A stretch of 64,000 nucleotides of DNA from Bacteroides_E sp964528875 (GTDB lineage: Bacteria > Bacteroidota > Bacteroidia > Bacteroidales > Bacteroidaceae): assembly GCA_964528875.1 (NCBI GenBank), contig CAZGUI010000005.1, positions 1-64,000 on the forward strand. Direction: 5' to 3'. A program made the position numbers and the translations under genes. Position 1 is the stretch's first letter; every line of letters starts with the position of its first letter. This document shows, piece by piece, positions 1 to 9,007 of this stretch. The notes beneath the pieces were generated by a model. That model did no database searches, was not told where the DNA came from, and worked only from the letters and a program-made list of their open reading frames with translations.

Positions 1-354
1 TAGGATCTGGTGCACTGTCATCGGCTTTTATCAACTGATTCCCTTTATAACTAAGAGTAAGGTTATCCATCACTCCATATCCTGTTCTGCTTGTGTTTCC
101 ATGACGAGTCAGCGTAAGCATGTTTTCCTATTTATCGTAAGTATAACTGGTGTTGAAATTACTCTTGCTCACTCCACCCTCCAAATAGAAAGCCTCCTTG
201 AGTCGCGAGCGATTGTCTTGTCGTAGGTAAAGTCATACCCTCTTTGTTTTTCATTATTAGCCTTCCACACCATGGAGGAGATGTTACCGCTATAGCTCAC
301 CTTGTTTGTCTTACCGGAGTTGCTATCGGCATAGAAAAGGGTTTGAGAAAACAA
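1..354 (-). pseudogene. RHS/YD-repeat protein remnant (frameshifted, cut by window edge)
   Basis: Read on the minus strand from about 354, the sequence encodes a stretch typical of Bacteroidetes RHS/YD-repeat proteins, including GNISSMVWK and RGYDFTYDK. The frame is then lost near 195-215, and the expected continuation (LKEAFYLEGG, then SYTYDK) appears in another frame. An in-frame TAG follows at about 132-134. After it the match resumes with ENMLTLTRHGN and MDNLTLSYKGNQLIKADD up to the window edge. One frameshift and one stop in 350 bases mean this copy is not functional as it stands. Intact relatives are large secreted or wall-associated proteins, often polymorphic toxins. The 3' part lies outside the window, so no toxin tip can be judged. 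Confidence 0.6.
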
Positions 355-539
355 AGGGGTTAATAAATCATATTATTCCCAATACGTATCTATCACGAAA
401 TTGTTGCCGTTTACCTTGTAGTATGAGAGGTTGTTGTATTTATTTTTTACTTCTTGGTGTGTTGTTTGAATTCTATGTTTGTATATGAAGAAAGATAAAA
501 AATGAGCAGAAAGTGGAGTGATTACTGATTGGAATTTAC

Positions 540-620
540 TCGGTCTAGGACCTAAGACCCTCCGGTCCTAGACCGAACACCCTTCAGTCTTAGACCGACA
601 AGCCCTCGGTCCTAGACCGA
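540..620. repeat. Palindromic 22-bp tandem array A (4 units)
   Basis: Units start at 540, 562, 584 and 606, an exact 22-bp period. Each is a 15-bp core close to TCGGTCCTAGACCGA plus a 7-bp spacer that usually ends in CCCT (AGACCCT, ACACCCT, CAAGCCC). TCGGTC and GACCGA are reverse complements around a 3-bp centre, so every core can form a small hairpin or bind a dimer. Unit 1 reads TCGGTCTAGGACCTA, with the centre of the opposite strand. Unit 3 has TCAGTC in the left arm. The same family recurs at 12720-12800 and 33473-33575. Confidence 0.9.
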
Positions 621-770
621 GTAATAGTTCGCCTACAAGCTCTGAAAGGCAGATGTTATAATGAGTGAGGGAAAGAATAACTTTATACTGTCATACAAGA
701 AGAGAAATTCAAGGAGAGGTCGATCTTTTTGATTTATTTGTTGGTATATTTCATATAAGCATGGATAAAA

Positions 771-804
771 AAAGCGATGAAGAAAAAATATCCTTCATCG
801 CTTT
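771..804 (-). terminator. Terminator of the M48 protease gene
   Basis: A 12-bp perfect stem (771-782 with 793-804) and 10-base loop. On the minus strand the stem is followed by a run of T, 30 bases after the stop codon of the M48 gene. Confidence 0.85.
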
Positions 805-831
805 CTGATTTTGAGTAAGATATACTAATTA

Positions 832-1683
832 CTAGTATTCAAACGAAAAAGAACGCTGTTTTTTAGTTCCGTTTGTAGGAGCTTTTGATTTGATTTTTTC
901 CTGGTCTAAATTGGAAATTAATTTTTCAAGATTACGTATTCGGGTTACATCCGAAGGGTGTGTACTGAAAAACTCAGGAGTAGATTGGCCCCCTGCACTC
1001 ATCTTTTTCCAAAAACTAACAGCAGCGTTGGGGTTATATCCGGCCATAGTGGCAAATATAAGGCCTAAATGATCGGCCTCGGTTTCATTGGAGCGTGAGT
1101 AGGGAAGCATCACGCCATATTGAGCACCTAAACCATAGACTGATTGGGCCAAGTTACGTGTTATGGGCGATTTCATAGTTAAAGCTCCATCTAAAACAGC
1201 TCCTCCATATTTTACCAACATTTGTTGACTAATTCGTTCTGCGGAGTGTTTGGCCACAGCATGAGCTATTTCATGACCTAAAATAATAGCTAACTCATCT
1301 TCTGTTGTGGCATAAGCTAATATCCCTTCGTTGACTACAATTTTTCCTCCGGGCATACAAAATGCGTTGGCTGTTTTATCTTGTACCAAATGGAATTCCC
1401 AGGCAAATCCTTTGATATCGTTGGTTCTTCCTTCACTCTTTAAATAGGTTTCTACCGAGTTGGCTATGTTTCTTCCTACTCTCTTCACCATCTCTGTTTT
1501 GGTTTTATTAGTCGACGGTTTAGCTGTTTTCATATACTCAGAAAAACTTTGCTGACTTAAACTCAAAACTTCTTCATCGGAGACTAATAGTAACTGTTTT
1601 CTACCGGTTACTGCCACTGTACTACAACCCATTAATAGTAATAAAGGAAGGATTAAAGCAATATTGATTATTAATTTTCTCAT
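832..1683 (-). CDS. M48 family zinc metalloprotease, outer-membrane lipoprotein
   Basis: A 283-residue secreted peptidase of family M48, the group of BepA/LoiP-type periplasmic proteases that remove damaged outer-membrane proteins. The N-terminus is a lipoprotein signal with LLMGC, so Cys20 is the likely lipidation site. The zinc motif HEIAH starts at His137, with ligands His137 and His141 and catalytic Glu138. The third ligand is Glu202 in NETEADHLG. The C-terminal STHPSDVTRIRNLEKL motif is typical of these proteins. The substrate is not known. The start codon lies about 10 bases after the T-tract of the TCA-operon terminator, so its own promoter must overlap that hairpin or some read-through must occur. 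Its 3' end has a strong terminator, so it is a single-gene unit or a weak tail of the TCA operon. Confidence 0.9.
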   Translation of the reverse strand: MRKLIINIALILPLLLLMGCSTVAVTGRKQLLLVSDEEVLSLSQQSFSEYMKTAKPSTNKTKTEMVKRVGRNIANSVETYLKSEGRTNDIKGFAWEFHLVQDKTANAFCMPGGKIVVNEGILAYATTEDELAIILGHEIAHAVAKHSAERISQQMLVKYGGAVLDGALTMKSPITRNLAQSVYGLGAQYGVMLPYSRSNETEADHLGLIFATMAGYNPNAAVSFWKKMSAGGQSTPEFFSTHPSDVTRIRNLEKLISNLDQEKIKSKAPTNGTKKQRSFSFEY

Positions 1684-1694
1684 TGTTCTTTCAA

Positions 1695-1730
1695 TAAAAA
1701 CTCAGCTAATTGACTGAATTAGCTGAGTTA
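1695..1730 (-). terminator. Terminator of the TCA operon
   Basis: A 13-bp perfect stem (1699-1711 with 1717-1729) with a 5-base loop. On the minus strand it is followed by TTTTTATT. It lies between the gltA stop (1748) and the M48 start (1683). Confidence 0.85.
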
Positions 1731-1747
1731 GAATTCTTAACTATCTG

Positions 1748-3100
1748 TTATACTCTTTCTTTTAGTGAGGTATAAGGTCTTGCATCTAATGAATTAATAT
1801 ATGCAGGACGAATAATACGTTTACCTTTGAATGTTAATTCTTCATTGCGGTGAGCGCACCAACCCACGATTCGTGCCATGGCAAATAGCGGGGTGTAGAT
1901 TTCCTGTGGTAATCCACTTAGTTCGTATACAAACCCGGAGTAGAAGTCCACATTGCTCGATACTGTTTTTCCATTACCTTTCACTTTGGCAAAGGTGGCT
2001 ATTGCTCTTTCTTCCAATAGTTCTAAGAAAGCAAACTCTTTCTCCTTTTTCTTCTCTTTAGCTAAATCACGAGCCAGTTCTTTCAATAAAATAGCACGTG
2101 GATCGGAAATGGTGTAAACTGCGTGTCCAATACCATAAATCAATCCGGTTTTATTGTAAACCTCTTTGTTCAACATACGTGTGAAATAATTATCAATCTC
2201 GTCAGCATCTGTCCAATTTTTAATGTTCTTTTGGAGATGATGGAACATATCAATCACTTGTATGTTAGCTCCTCCGTGAAGAGGCCCTTTTAGTGAACCA
2301 ATTCCTGCAGCAATGGAAGAGTAGGTATCTGTACCTGTTGATGAAGTCACCCTAACGGAGAATGTGGAGTTATTTCCGCCCCCATGCTCTGCCTGTAAAA
2401 TAAGTAGTAAGTCGAGTGTACGAGCTTCTAATTCGGTGTAATCTTTCTTAAGCATATACAAAAAGTTCTCCGCAATCGATAGGTTTTCACGTGGATGTCT
2501 GATGTGTAATGAACGTCCAAATGTAGCATGGCGATATACATTATAAGCATAAGCTATAATGGTAGGGAAGCGTGATATCAAGCTAATGCTTTGACGCATC
2601 AGGTTATCTTTCGATGTATCATCTGCATTTTCGTCGAAAATATACATTTCCAGTACGCTGCGAGCTAGAATATTCATAATGTTTGACCCTTCGAGCTCTA
2701 AGATTCCCATTTTGGTTCTTTGATCCAAAGGCACACTGTCTCCAAGCAATTCTTTGAATAAAGCCAACTCTTCTTTGTTAGGTAAATCACCCGATAAAAG
2801 CAGATAGGCCACCTCTTCAAAGCCAAATCTTTTTTCCTTCATTATGCCGTGAACGATATCTTCTACATCTAGTCCTCTGTAGAAAAGTTTGCCGGGTATA
2901 GGAGTTAGGCCACCCCCTTCAACTCTTTCGTAACCTACTACGTTACCAATTTGAGTAATACCTACAATAACCCCTGTTCCATCTTCATTGCGAAGACCTC
3001 TCTTTACGTTGTGCTTACTGTATAACTCCGGTTCTATGTGAGCATATTTTTCCATTTGCTCCGCCAGTTTGTAAACTATGTATTCTTTTTTTAGTGCCAT
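1748..3100 (-). CDS. gltA: Citrate synthase
   Basis: Condenses acetyl-CoA and oxaloacetate to citrate in the cytoplasm, the entry to the oxidative TCA branch. The product is 450 residues, slightly longer than E. coli GltA (about 430), as is usual in Bacteroides. The citrate synthase active-site blocks are present: GPLHGGAN with His275 and GIGHAVY with His326. I start at the ATG of 3100 (MALKKEYIVYKL), one base after the icd stop. An in-frame ATG at 3166 lies inside icd and would add residues unlike the family. It is the last gene of acn-icd-gltA and is followed by a strong terminator. The near-zero spacing suggests translational coupling to icd. Confidence 0.95.
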   Translation of the reverse strand: MALKKEYIVYKLAEQMEKYAHIEPELYSKHNVKRGLRNEDGTGVIVGITQIGNVVGYERVEGGGLTPIPGKLFYRGLDVEDIVHGIMKEKRFGFEEVAYLLLSGDLPNKEELALFKELLGDSVPLDQRTKMGILELEGSNIMNILARSVLEMYIFDENADDTSKDNLMRQSISLISRFPTIIAYAYNVYRHATFGRSLHIRHPRENLSIAENFLYMLKKDYTELEARTLDLLLILQAEHGGGNNSTFSVRVTSSTGTDTYSSIAAGIGSLKGPLHGGANIQVIDMFHHLQKNIKNWTDADEIDNYFTRMLNKEVYNKTGLIYGIGHAVYTISDPRAILLKELARDLAKEKKKEKEFAFLELLEERAIATFAKVKGNGKTVSSNVDFYSGFVYELSGLPQEIYTPLFAMARIVGWCAHRNEELTFKGKRIIRPAYINSLDARPYTSLKERV

Positions 3101-3101
3101 T

Positions 3102-4295
3102 TTATTTAGATTTAATGTATTCAATAATTTTCTCAGAGAACTCAGTGGTTGATAAACTGGTTCCATTTTCCATAAAGCGAGCTAAGTCGTGTGTTGCTAA
3201 TCCTTCTTTGAAATGGTATTCCAAAGCTTCTTCAATTAGTGTGGCAGCTTCCGACCATCCCATATAATCGAGCATCATATTGGCAGAAAGCAGAATTGAG
3301 CAAGGATTAACTATGTTTTTACCTGCAATATCCGGAGCTGTTCCATGTGTAGCTTCAAATACAGCGTGTCCTGTTTGGTAATTAATGTTACCTCCCGGAG
3401 CAATTCCTATGCCTCCAACCATTGCTGCTAACTGATCGGAAATATAATCTCCATTCAAGTTCAGCGTAGCAATGACAGAATAGGCTTCCGGTTTCAATAA
3501 TGTGTTTTGTAAGAAAGCATCTGCAATGCAGTCGTTAACTACTAGTTTTCCCTCTGCCAATTCTTGGGCAAACTCTCTTTCTACTAATTCATATCCCCAC
3601 TTCTTGAATCCACCTTCAGTGAATTTCATAATGTTCCCTTTATGAACTAAAGTAACAGAGGGAAGATTATGTTCTAATGCATAAATACAAGCCGAACGAA
3701 TGAGTCGTTCACTCCCTTCTTTAGATACCGGTTTGACACCGAAAGCCGATGATTCTGGAAAACGGACAGAATCTACATTTAATTCTTTTTCCAGAAAAGC
3801 ATAAAACTTCCGAGCCTCTTCTGTTCCTGCTTCCCATTCAATCCCTGCATAAATATCTTCTGTATTCTCTCTGAAGATATCCATATTTACCTTTTGTGGT
3901 TCTTTAATGGGGGAGGATACACCTTTGAACCAACGTACCGGACGCAGACATACATATAAATCCAGTGTTTGGCGTAGGGCTACATTCAATGAACGAATAC
4001 CTCCACCAATGGGTGTTGTCAAAGGACCTTTGATTCCTACCAGGTATTTCTGAAGCGCTTCAATGGTTTCATTGGGTAACCAAGAGTTAGTTTGCTTATA
4101 TGCTTTTTCTCCGGCTAAAACCTCTAACCATTCTATTTTTCTCTCTCCATTATAGCTTTTCTCTACAGCAGCATCTATGATTTGCTTCATTACCGGAGTA
4201 ATTTCAGCTCCTACACCATCTCCTTCAATGTATGGAATGGTAGGGTTTGAGGGTACTTGTAGCTTACCTGCGCTATTAATTGTTATTTGACTCAT
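3102..4295 (-). CDS. icd: Isocitrate dehydrogenase (NADP-dependent type)
   Basis: Oxidative decarboxylation of isocitrate to 2-oxoglutarate in the cytoplasm. The 397 residues carry the family blocks IPYIEGDGVGAEITPVM near the N-terminus, ENTEDIYAGIEWEAGTEEA in the substrate region and EATHGTAPDIAGKNIVNP towards the C-terminus, as in E. coli Icd. The start is set at the ATG at 4295. Its ATGA overlaps the stop of the upstream aconitase by four bases, a classic coupling arrangement. The in-frame start at 4334 would extend into acn. NADP rather than NAD use is assumed from the family and not proved here. Middle gene of the operon. Confidence 0.95.
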   Translation of the reverse strand: MSQITINSAGKLQVPSNPTIPYIEGDGVGAEITPVMKQIIDAAVEKSYNGERKIEWLEVLAGEKAYKQTNSWLPNETIEALQKYLVGIKGPLTTPIGGGIRSLNVALRQTLDLYVCLRPVRWFKGVSSPIKEPQKVNMDIFRENTEDIYAGIEWEAGTEEARKFYAFLEKELNVDSVRFPESSAFGVKPVSKEGSERLIRSACIYALEHNLPSVTLVHKGNIMKFTEGGFKKWGYELVEREFAQELAEGKLVVNDCIADAFLQNTLLKPEAYSVIATLNLNGDYISDQLAAMVGGIGIAPGGNINYQTGHAVFEATHGTAPDIAGKNIVNPCSILLSANMMLDYMGWSEAATLIEEALEYHFKEGLATHDLARFMENGTSLSTTEFSEKIIEYIKSK

Positions 4296-6541
4296 TGGGC
4301 TTGTGCATTTAGGGCAGATCCGGCTTTGAACCACTCAATCTGCTGTTCGTTATACGAGTGTTGAACTTCTATTCTGTCTTCTGTTCCGTCGGTGTGCTTA
4401 GCAATGACCAGTAGGTTTTTTCCGGGTTTGAAATCGGATAACCCCACAACAGATAATAGATCTCTCTCTTGTATCAAATCGTAATCAGAAGGGTTGACAA
4501 AAGTGATGGCCAACATACCTTGTTTCTTTAAATTGGTTTCATGAATTCGGGCAAAGCTCTTCACTAAAATTGCTTTTACATTCAAAAAACGTGGTTCCAT
4601 AGCAGCATGCTCTCTACTTGAGCCTTCACCATAATTTTCTTCAGCTACTACAATAGATGACAAACCTTTGCCTGTATATAATTTTGCTGTTCCGGATACG
4701 GATTCATAGGTCTCAGTATCTCTATTCCATACCGCATTGGCTTGGTCATTATAAGCATTAATAGCTCCCATTAACATGTTGTCCGAAATATTCTCTAAAT
4801 GACCACGAAAACGTAGCCAAGGACCTGCCATTGATATGTGGTCTGTAGTACATTTTCCTTTCGCTTTGATTAAAAGTGGTAAGTCAATAAAGTCTTTACC
4901 ATCCCAAGGAGCAAATGGGGCAAGTAGTTGGATGCGTTTGGAATTGGGGTCAACCTCAATATTTTCTTTTTGCATAGTAGGTGCTATGTAGCCACTTTCT
5001 CCTGCTTCAAATCCTTTGGGTGGAAGTTCTTTTCCTTGAGGTTCTCTAAGTTTCACTTCTTCTCCTTTTTTAGTTTTTAATGTATCAGTCAATGGATTGA
5101 AACACAACGAACCTGCTACGGTTAATGCAGCCACAATTTCGGGAGACGCCACGAATGAGTGAGTGTTAGGATTACCATCTGCTCGTTTAGCAAAGTTTCT
5201 ATTGAAAGAGTTGATAATGGAGTTCTTTCGGTTAGGCTCTTTTTCATCCCGCTTCCATTGTCCAATACAAGGACCACACGCATTTGCCATGACCGTTCCT
5301 CCAATTTTTTCAAAGGTTTCAATGAATCCATCGCGTTCTATAGTTGCACGGATTTGCTCTGAACCCGGATGAACTAATAATTGAGATTGAACTTCAATAT
5401 CCTGCTCTATCACCTCTTCGATAATTGATGCTGCCCGAGTAATATCTTCATACGAGGAGTTGGTGCAAGAACCAATTAATCCATATTCCACTTTCTCAGG
5501 ATAGTTATTTGCTTTTACTTTCTTTGCAAATTCAGAAATAGGAGAAGCGGCATCCGGAGAAAAAGGTCCGTTAACATAAGGTTCAAGTTCAGATAAATTA
5601 ATCTCAATAATTTGATCGTAATATTTATCCGGCGCTTGTTCCACCTCGGTATCAGCCATCAGTTCCTTACGTACACTATCTGATAACTCAGCAATCACTT
5701 TTCTGTTAGTAGCCCCAAGATATTCATTCATTTTCTCATCATAAGGAAAGAGAGAAGTAGTAGCACCTACCTCAGCGCCCATATTACAGATGGTTGCTTT
5801 ACCTGTGGTAGATAACGTTCTAGCTCCTTCACCAAAATATTCAATAATAGAATTAGTGGCTCCTTTAACTGTTAGTATGCCCGCTAGCTTAAGAATAACA
5901 TCTTTAGGAGCTGTCCATCCATTCAATTTACCTTTTAGATGTACACCAATGATTTTGGGCATTTTTAACTCCCAAGGCATATTAGTCATTACATCTACAG
6001 CATCAGCACCTCCCACACCAATAGCAATCATTCCTAGTCCACCTGCATTAGGAGTATGAGAATCTGTACCAATCATCATACCTCCGGGAAAGGCATAATT
6101 CTCCAAAACAATTTGATGGATAATACCGGCACCCGGTTTCCAAAATCCAATACCATATTTTGAAGAAGCATCTTTCAAGAAATCATAAACTTCTTTATTT
6201 GTTTCATTAGCTACTTTTAGGTCATCTTTAGCGCCTTTGTAAGCTTGTATCAGATGATCGCAGTGTACTGTTGAGGGAACCTCTACCTTTTCTTTTCCTG
6301 CATTCATAAACTGTAGAAGAGCCATTTGTGCTGTAGCATCTTGCATAGCAACCCTGTTGGGTCTAAAGTACACATACTCTTTACCTCGTTTGAAATCCTT
6401 TATGTTATTTTCATCATACAAATGAGAGTAAAGAATTTTCTCAGTTAGCGTTAAAGGGCGATTTAACACTTTTCGGACTTTTTCTATTTTATCTACATAA
6501 GAAGTATAGAACTCTTTTAACATGTCTAAATCGTATACCAT
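4292..6541 (-). CDS. acn: Aconitate hydratase (mitochondrial-type)
   Basis: Isomerises citrate to isocitrate with a [4Fe-4S] cluster. The 749-residue length matches the mitochondrial-type aconitases found in Bacteroides and not the roughly 890-residue bacterial AcnA. The cluster cysteines are visible: Cys359 in LIGSCTNSS and Cys422/Cys425 in NACGPCIGQW. GTDSHTPNAGG and the C-terminal swivel-domain sequence GEGSSREHAA are also present. It is the first gene of the acn-icd-gltA operon. A bidirectional hairpin lies upstream at 6658-6692, so the promoter must be in 6542-6657, but I see no perfect -7 element there. Confidence 0.95.
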   Translation of the reverse strand: MVYDLDMLKEFYTSYVDKIEKVRKVLNRPLTLTEKILYSHLYDENNIKDFKRGKEYVYFRPNRVAMQDATAQMALLQFMNAGKEKVEVPSTVHCDHLIQAYKGAKDDLKVANETNKEVYDFLKDASSKYGIGFWKPGAGIIHQIVLENYAFPGGMMIGTDSHTPNAGGLGMIAIGVGGADAVDVMTNMPWELKMPKIIGVHLKGKLNGWTAPKDVILKLAGILTVKGATNSIIEYFGEGARTLSTTGKATICNMGAEVGATTSLFPYDEKMNEYLGATNRKVIAELSDSVRKELMADTEVEQAPDKYYDQIIEINLSELEPYVNGPFSPDAASPISEFAKKVKANNYPEKVEYGLIGSCTNSSYEDITRAASIIEEVIEQDIEVQSQLLVHPGSEQIRATIERDGFIETFEKIGGTVMANACGPCIGQWKRDEKEPNRKNSIINSFNRNFAKRADGNPNTHSFVASPEIVAALTVAGSLCFNPLTDTLKTKKGEEVKLREPQGKELPPKGFEAGESGYIAPTMQKENIEVDPNSKRIQLLAPFAPWDGKDFIDLPLLIKAKGKCTTDHISMAGPWLRFRGHLENISDNMLMGAINAYNDQANAVWNRDTETYESVSGTAKLYTGKGLSSIVVAEENYGEGSSREHAAMEPRFLNVKAILVKSFARIHETNLKKQGMLAITFVNPSDYDLIQERDLLSVVGLSDFKPGKNLLVIAKHTDGTEDRIEVQHSYNEQQIEWFKAGSALNAQAQ

Positions 6542-6657
6542 AATCTATTAGTGTTAGTCATTATTTATTATATAACAATATATTAAAAAAGATGTTTATA
6601 AAAAGGACAAATACTTTGTTTTTTTTATAATAGGCATTATACTTTCATTTTTCGGAC

Positions 6658-6692
6658 ATAAAAAAGCACCTGGTTATCCAGGTGCTTTTTTA
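6658..6692. terminator. Terminator downstream of the DUF349 gene
   Basis: A 13-bp perfect stem (6661-6673 with 6678-6690) and TTAT loop. Runs of A and T flank it on both sides, so it could work in either direction. It serves the minus-strand DUF349 gene ending at 6721. Confidence 0.9.
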
Positions 6693-6720
6693 TGTTGTAA
6701 AGAAATTAAGTTGGGAAAAA

Positions 6721-8790
6721 TTAATCTTCTGTCCCTTCATTATTATCTTCTGTGAGACTTTGTTCAATAACTTGAATTTTCTTCTCAATCAGTTTGATAT
6801 CTGCTTTTAACTTCGATGCTTTCTTATTCATTTCATCTACTAAAGTATTTCCTTTTTTTGTTGTAGAAGAGAAAAAGCCTAAGTTTGTTTCATACGTTAA
6901 CAATTCATTTCTCATCCGATCTCTGGTGTAAATCAATCGTTCTCTTTCTTTATATAGCGCTCTGTCATTACCCTCTTTTTGGATAAGATCAACATTAGCA
7001 GTAAATGACTCTAAGCGTTTTGCTGAACGGCTTAATTTGAATTGATCAAAAAGTGAGTCTACCAACTCGTAAAACTCTTCGTGAATCTTATCTTTTTGTC
7101 GATAGGGAACATGACCTATCTTTTTCCATTCATTCATAGATTCATGGAGTAGGGTTTCTACTTCCTTTGGATCGTTTTCAGTAGTTATTGTTTTTAACTT
7201 GTCAATTAAAGCACGTTTAGCCGTTAAGTTATCTTCCTCTTTGTTTCTGCGGCTATCGTTAGCTTTGTTTCTTTGTTCAAAGAAGTAATCGCAAGCAGAA
7301 ATAAAACGTTTCCAAATGGTATTTGAGTGTTTCCGATGAACAGGGCCAATCTCTTTCCAGTCTTTTTGAAGTTGAATAAGAGTGTCTGCTGTTTTTTTCC
7401 AATCGGTGCTATCTTTTAATGCTTCAGCTTTTTCACATAAAGCCTCTTTTTTTACTAAATTCTCCTCCATTTCCACTTTAGCAGCAGCAAAGAATTCGCT
7501 TTTACGTAAGAAGAATTCATCACAAGCCTTACTGAAGCGATCAAAGATTTTAGTATTCATTTTTTTAGGAACAAAACCAATGGTCTTCCATCGGGCTTGA
7601 AGAGCAATAACCTCTTTAGTTTTATTGTTCCATACCTTGAAAGAGCTTAACTCATCATAGTTAATATTTTCAACTATCTCACAAATTGTGGTTTTTTGTT
7701 CTAAGTTATATTCTTCCTCTTTCTTTAGGTTTTCAAAATGTTTTTGATGTCTCTTATTTATAGCTGTTGAAGCAGACTTAAATCGTTCCCAGACTTCATC
7801 TCTTAACTCTTTAGCAACAGGGCCTGTTTCTCTATACACTTCATGTAGTTTTTGAAGTTGGTGGAAAGCAGATACGATGTCAGGTTCATCGATTAATTTC
7901 TCTGCTACCTCGCAAAGTCTATTTTTAATCTCAAGATTCTTCTTGAAATCATAATCTCTAAATTCGTTACTTAATTTGAGAACATCATAAAACTGTTCAA
8001 CGTATTCATCGTATAATTTCCATAGTTCTTTAACCTTACCTTGAGGAACTTGTTTAATCGCATTCCATTCTGTCTCTAAGGCTTTGAAATCTTTGTATAG
8101 TGTGTTTGCATCATCAGGAGCAGCTATCATCTCTTTGAGACGTTCTATAATAGCTAGTTTCTTTTGTAGGTTATCCTCTCTGATTTTTTCTATTTCAACA
8201 GCGGCTTCTTTTCTTTTGATTCTGATTAACTCAAAAGTTTTTTTGAAATCCTCTTCAAGCTCATCTTTAGGGAAAGTGAAGTTTGTCTCGGCCTCTTCTC
8301 CTTCTTTTTCTATAAAAGCTTGTTTGAGTTCTTCCATTTCTGCATTATGTAGTTTGTAAAATGCTTGTTTCAAAGACTCAAGCTCTTGGCGATTAGTATT
8401 AATCACATCTTTACTTAAATCTTTGAGATGCTGTAGAATCTCTTTTTTTGTTTCTTCTTTGGCTATAACCTCTATTTCTTTTACTTCTTCAGTAGGTTCA
8501 GAGTTAGTTGATTCAGCTTTGTTTTCCGGGGTAACCTCTTCCTTTGGAGATTCTTCTTCTCCTACACCTTCAGTAGCAATAGATTCTTCTGTTTTAGAAT
8601 CCTCATCTGTAGTCTCTTCAGTTGCAATGGGCTTTTCCGTTTTAGAATCTTCCAATTCTTGTGTTGTATCCTCTTTGTTTTCTGCAACCGAAGCATCTGG
8701 TGTTAAATCAGTAGCTTCGTTAGTCTCTACTTTGTCTTTCTCCTTATCATCTGCGTTCAAAGGAAGATTTGTGTCCTGTTCATTCATCAT
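6721..8790 (-). CDS. DUF349 repeat protein with acidic N-terminus
   Basis: A 689-residue cytoplasmic protein with no signal peptide. Residues 1-120 are an acidic, Glu/Thr-rich, low-complexity tail with an imperfect internal duplication (DSKTEKPIATE, then DSKTEESIATE). The rest is helical, with about five DUF349 units recognisable by the W-K-x-I-G-x-V pattern: LETEWNAIKQVPQGK, the YRETGPVAKE unit, ARWKTIGFVPKK, KDWKEIGPVHRK and NEWKKIGHVPYRQK. Each is followed by a segment like IWKRFISACDYFF. The C-terminus is a coiled coil of about 80 residues. The family is common in Bacteroidetes, and its biochemical role is not established to my knowledge. It appears to be a single-gene unit with its own terminator. 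The first of two adjacent ATG codons is used as the start. Confidence 0.85.
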   Translation of the reverse strand: MMNEQDTNLPLNADDKEKDKVETNEATDLTPDASVAENKEDTTQELEDSKTEKPIATEETTDEDSKTEESIATEGVGEEESPKEEVTPENKAESTNSEPTEEVKEIEVIAKEETKKEILQHLKDLSKDVINTNRQELESLKQAFYKLHNAEMEELKQAFIEKEGEEAETNFTFPKDELEEDFKKTFELIRIKRKEAAVEIEKIREDNLQKKLAIIERLKEMIAAPDDANTLYKDFKALETEWNAIKQVPQGKVKELWKLYDEYVEQFYDVLKLSNEFRDYDFKKNLEIKNRLCEVAEKLIDEPDIVSAFHQLQKLHEVYRETGPVAKELRDEVWERFKSASTAINKRHQKHFENLKKEEEYNLEQKTTICEIVENINYDELSSFKVWNNKTKEVIALQARWKTIGFVPKKMNTKIFDRFSKACDEFFLRKSEFFAAAKVEMEENLVKKEALCEKAEALKDSTDWKKTADTLIQLQKDWKEIGPVHRKHSNTIWKRFISACDYFFEQRNKANDSRRNKEEDNLTAKRALIDKLKTITTENDPKEVETLLHESMNEWKKIGHVPYRQKDKIHEEFYELVDSLFDQFKLSRSAKRLESFTANVDLIQKEGNDRALYKERERLIYTRDRMRNELLTYETNLGFFSSTTKKGNTLVDEMNKKASKLKADIKLIEKKIQVIEQSLTEDNNEGTED

Positions 8791-9007
8791 ACGTGTATTG
8801 TTTTTTTGGATGAAGCCTGTTTCATCACTATAGTTCTGTAGAATACAAATTAATAAAATAAAATCATTACTTCATATTCTTTGCTTTATAAATCTTTGCT
8901 ATATATAGCAGTATGCGTAAAGATAATTAAAACTCTTAAACTCTTAACAATAAGTTATAAGTGTTTTTAATAAAAAAGTAATAAATAGTTTTTTGTGCTT
9001 ATTGAAG

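Larger units (their letters stand above)
355..831. other. Intergenic stretch with repeat array and terminator
   Basis: No convincing coding sequence. It holds a four-unit 22-bp repeat array (540-620) and the rho-independent terminator of the M48 protease gene (771-804). A TATGTTTG at 474-481 fits the Bacteroidetes -7 consensus on the plus strand, but no gene follows it. Confidence 0.6.

Noticed and set aside
540..620. Array A (and B, C) as CRISPR arrays
   Set aside because: Spacers are 7 bp and nearly constant in sequence. No cas genes are present. The repeats are tandem, not spaced by unique 30-bp sequences.
3101..3166. N-terminal extension of citrate synthase
   Set aside because: The extra residues are the icd C-terminus read in another frame and do not resemble citrate synthase. 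The ATG one base after the icd stop fits better.
8423..8833. 136-codon plus-strand frame opposite the acidic tail of the DUF349 gene
   Set aside because: It is a Ser/Val-rich mirror of a Glu/Thr-rich repeat region, a common antisense artefact.
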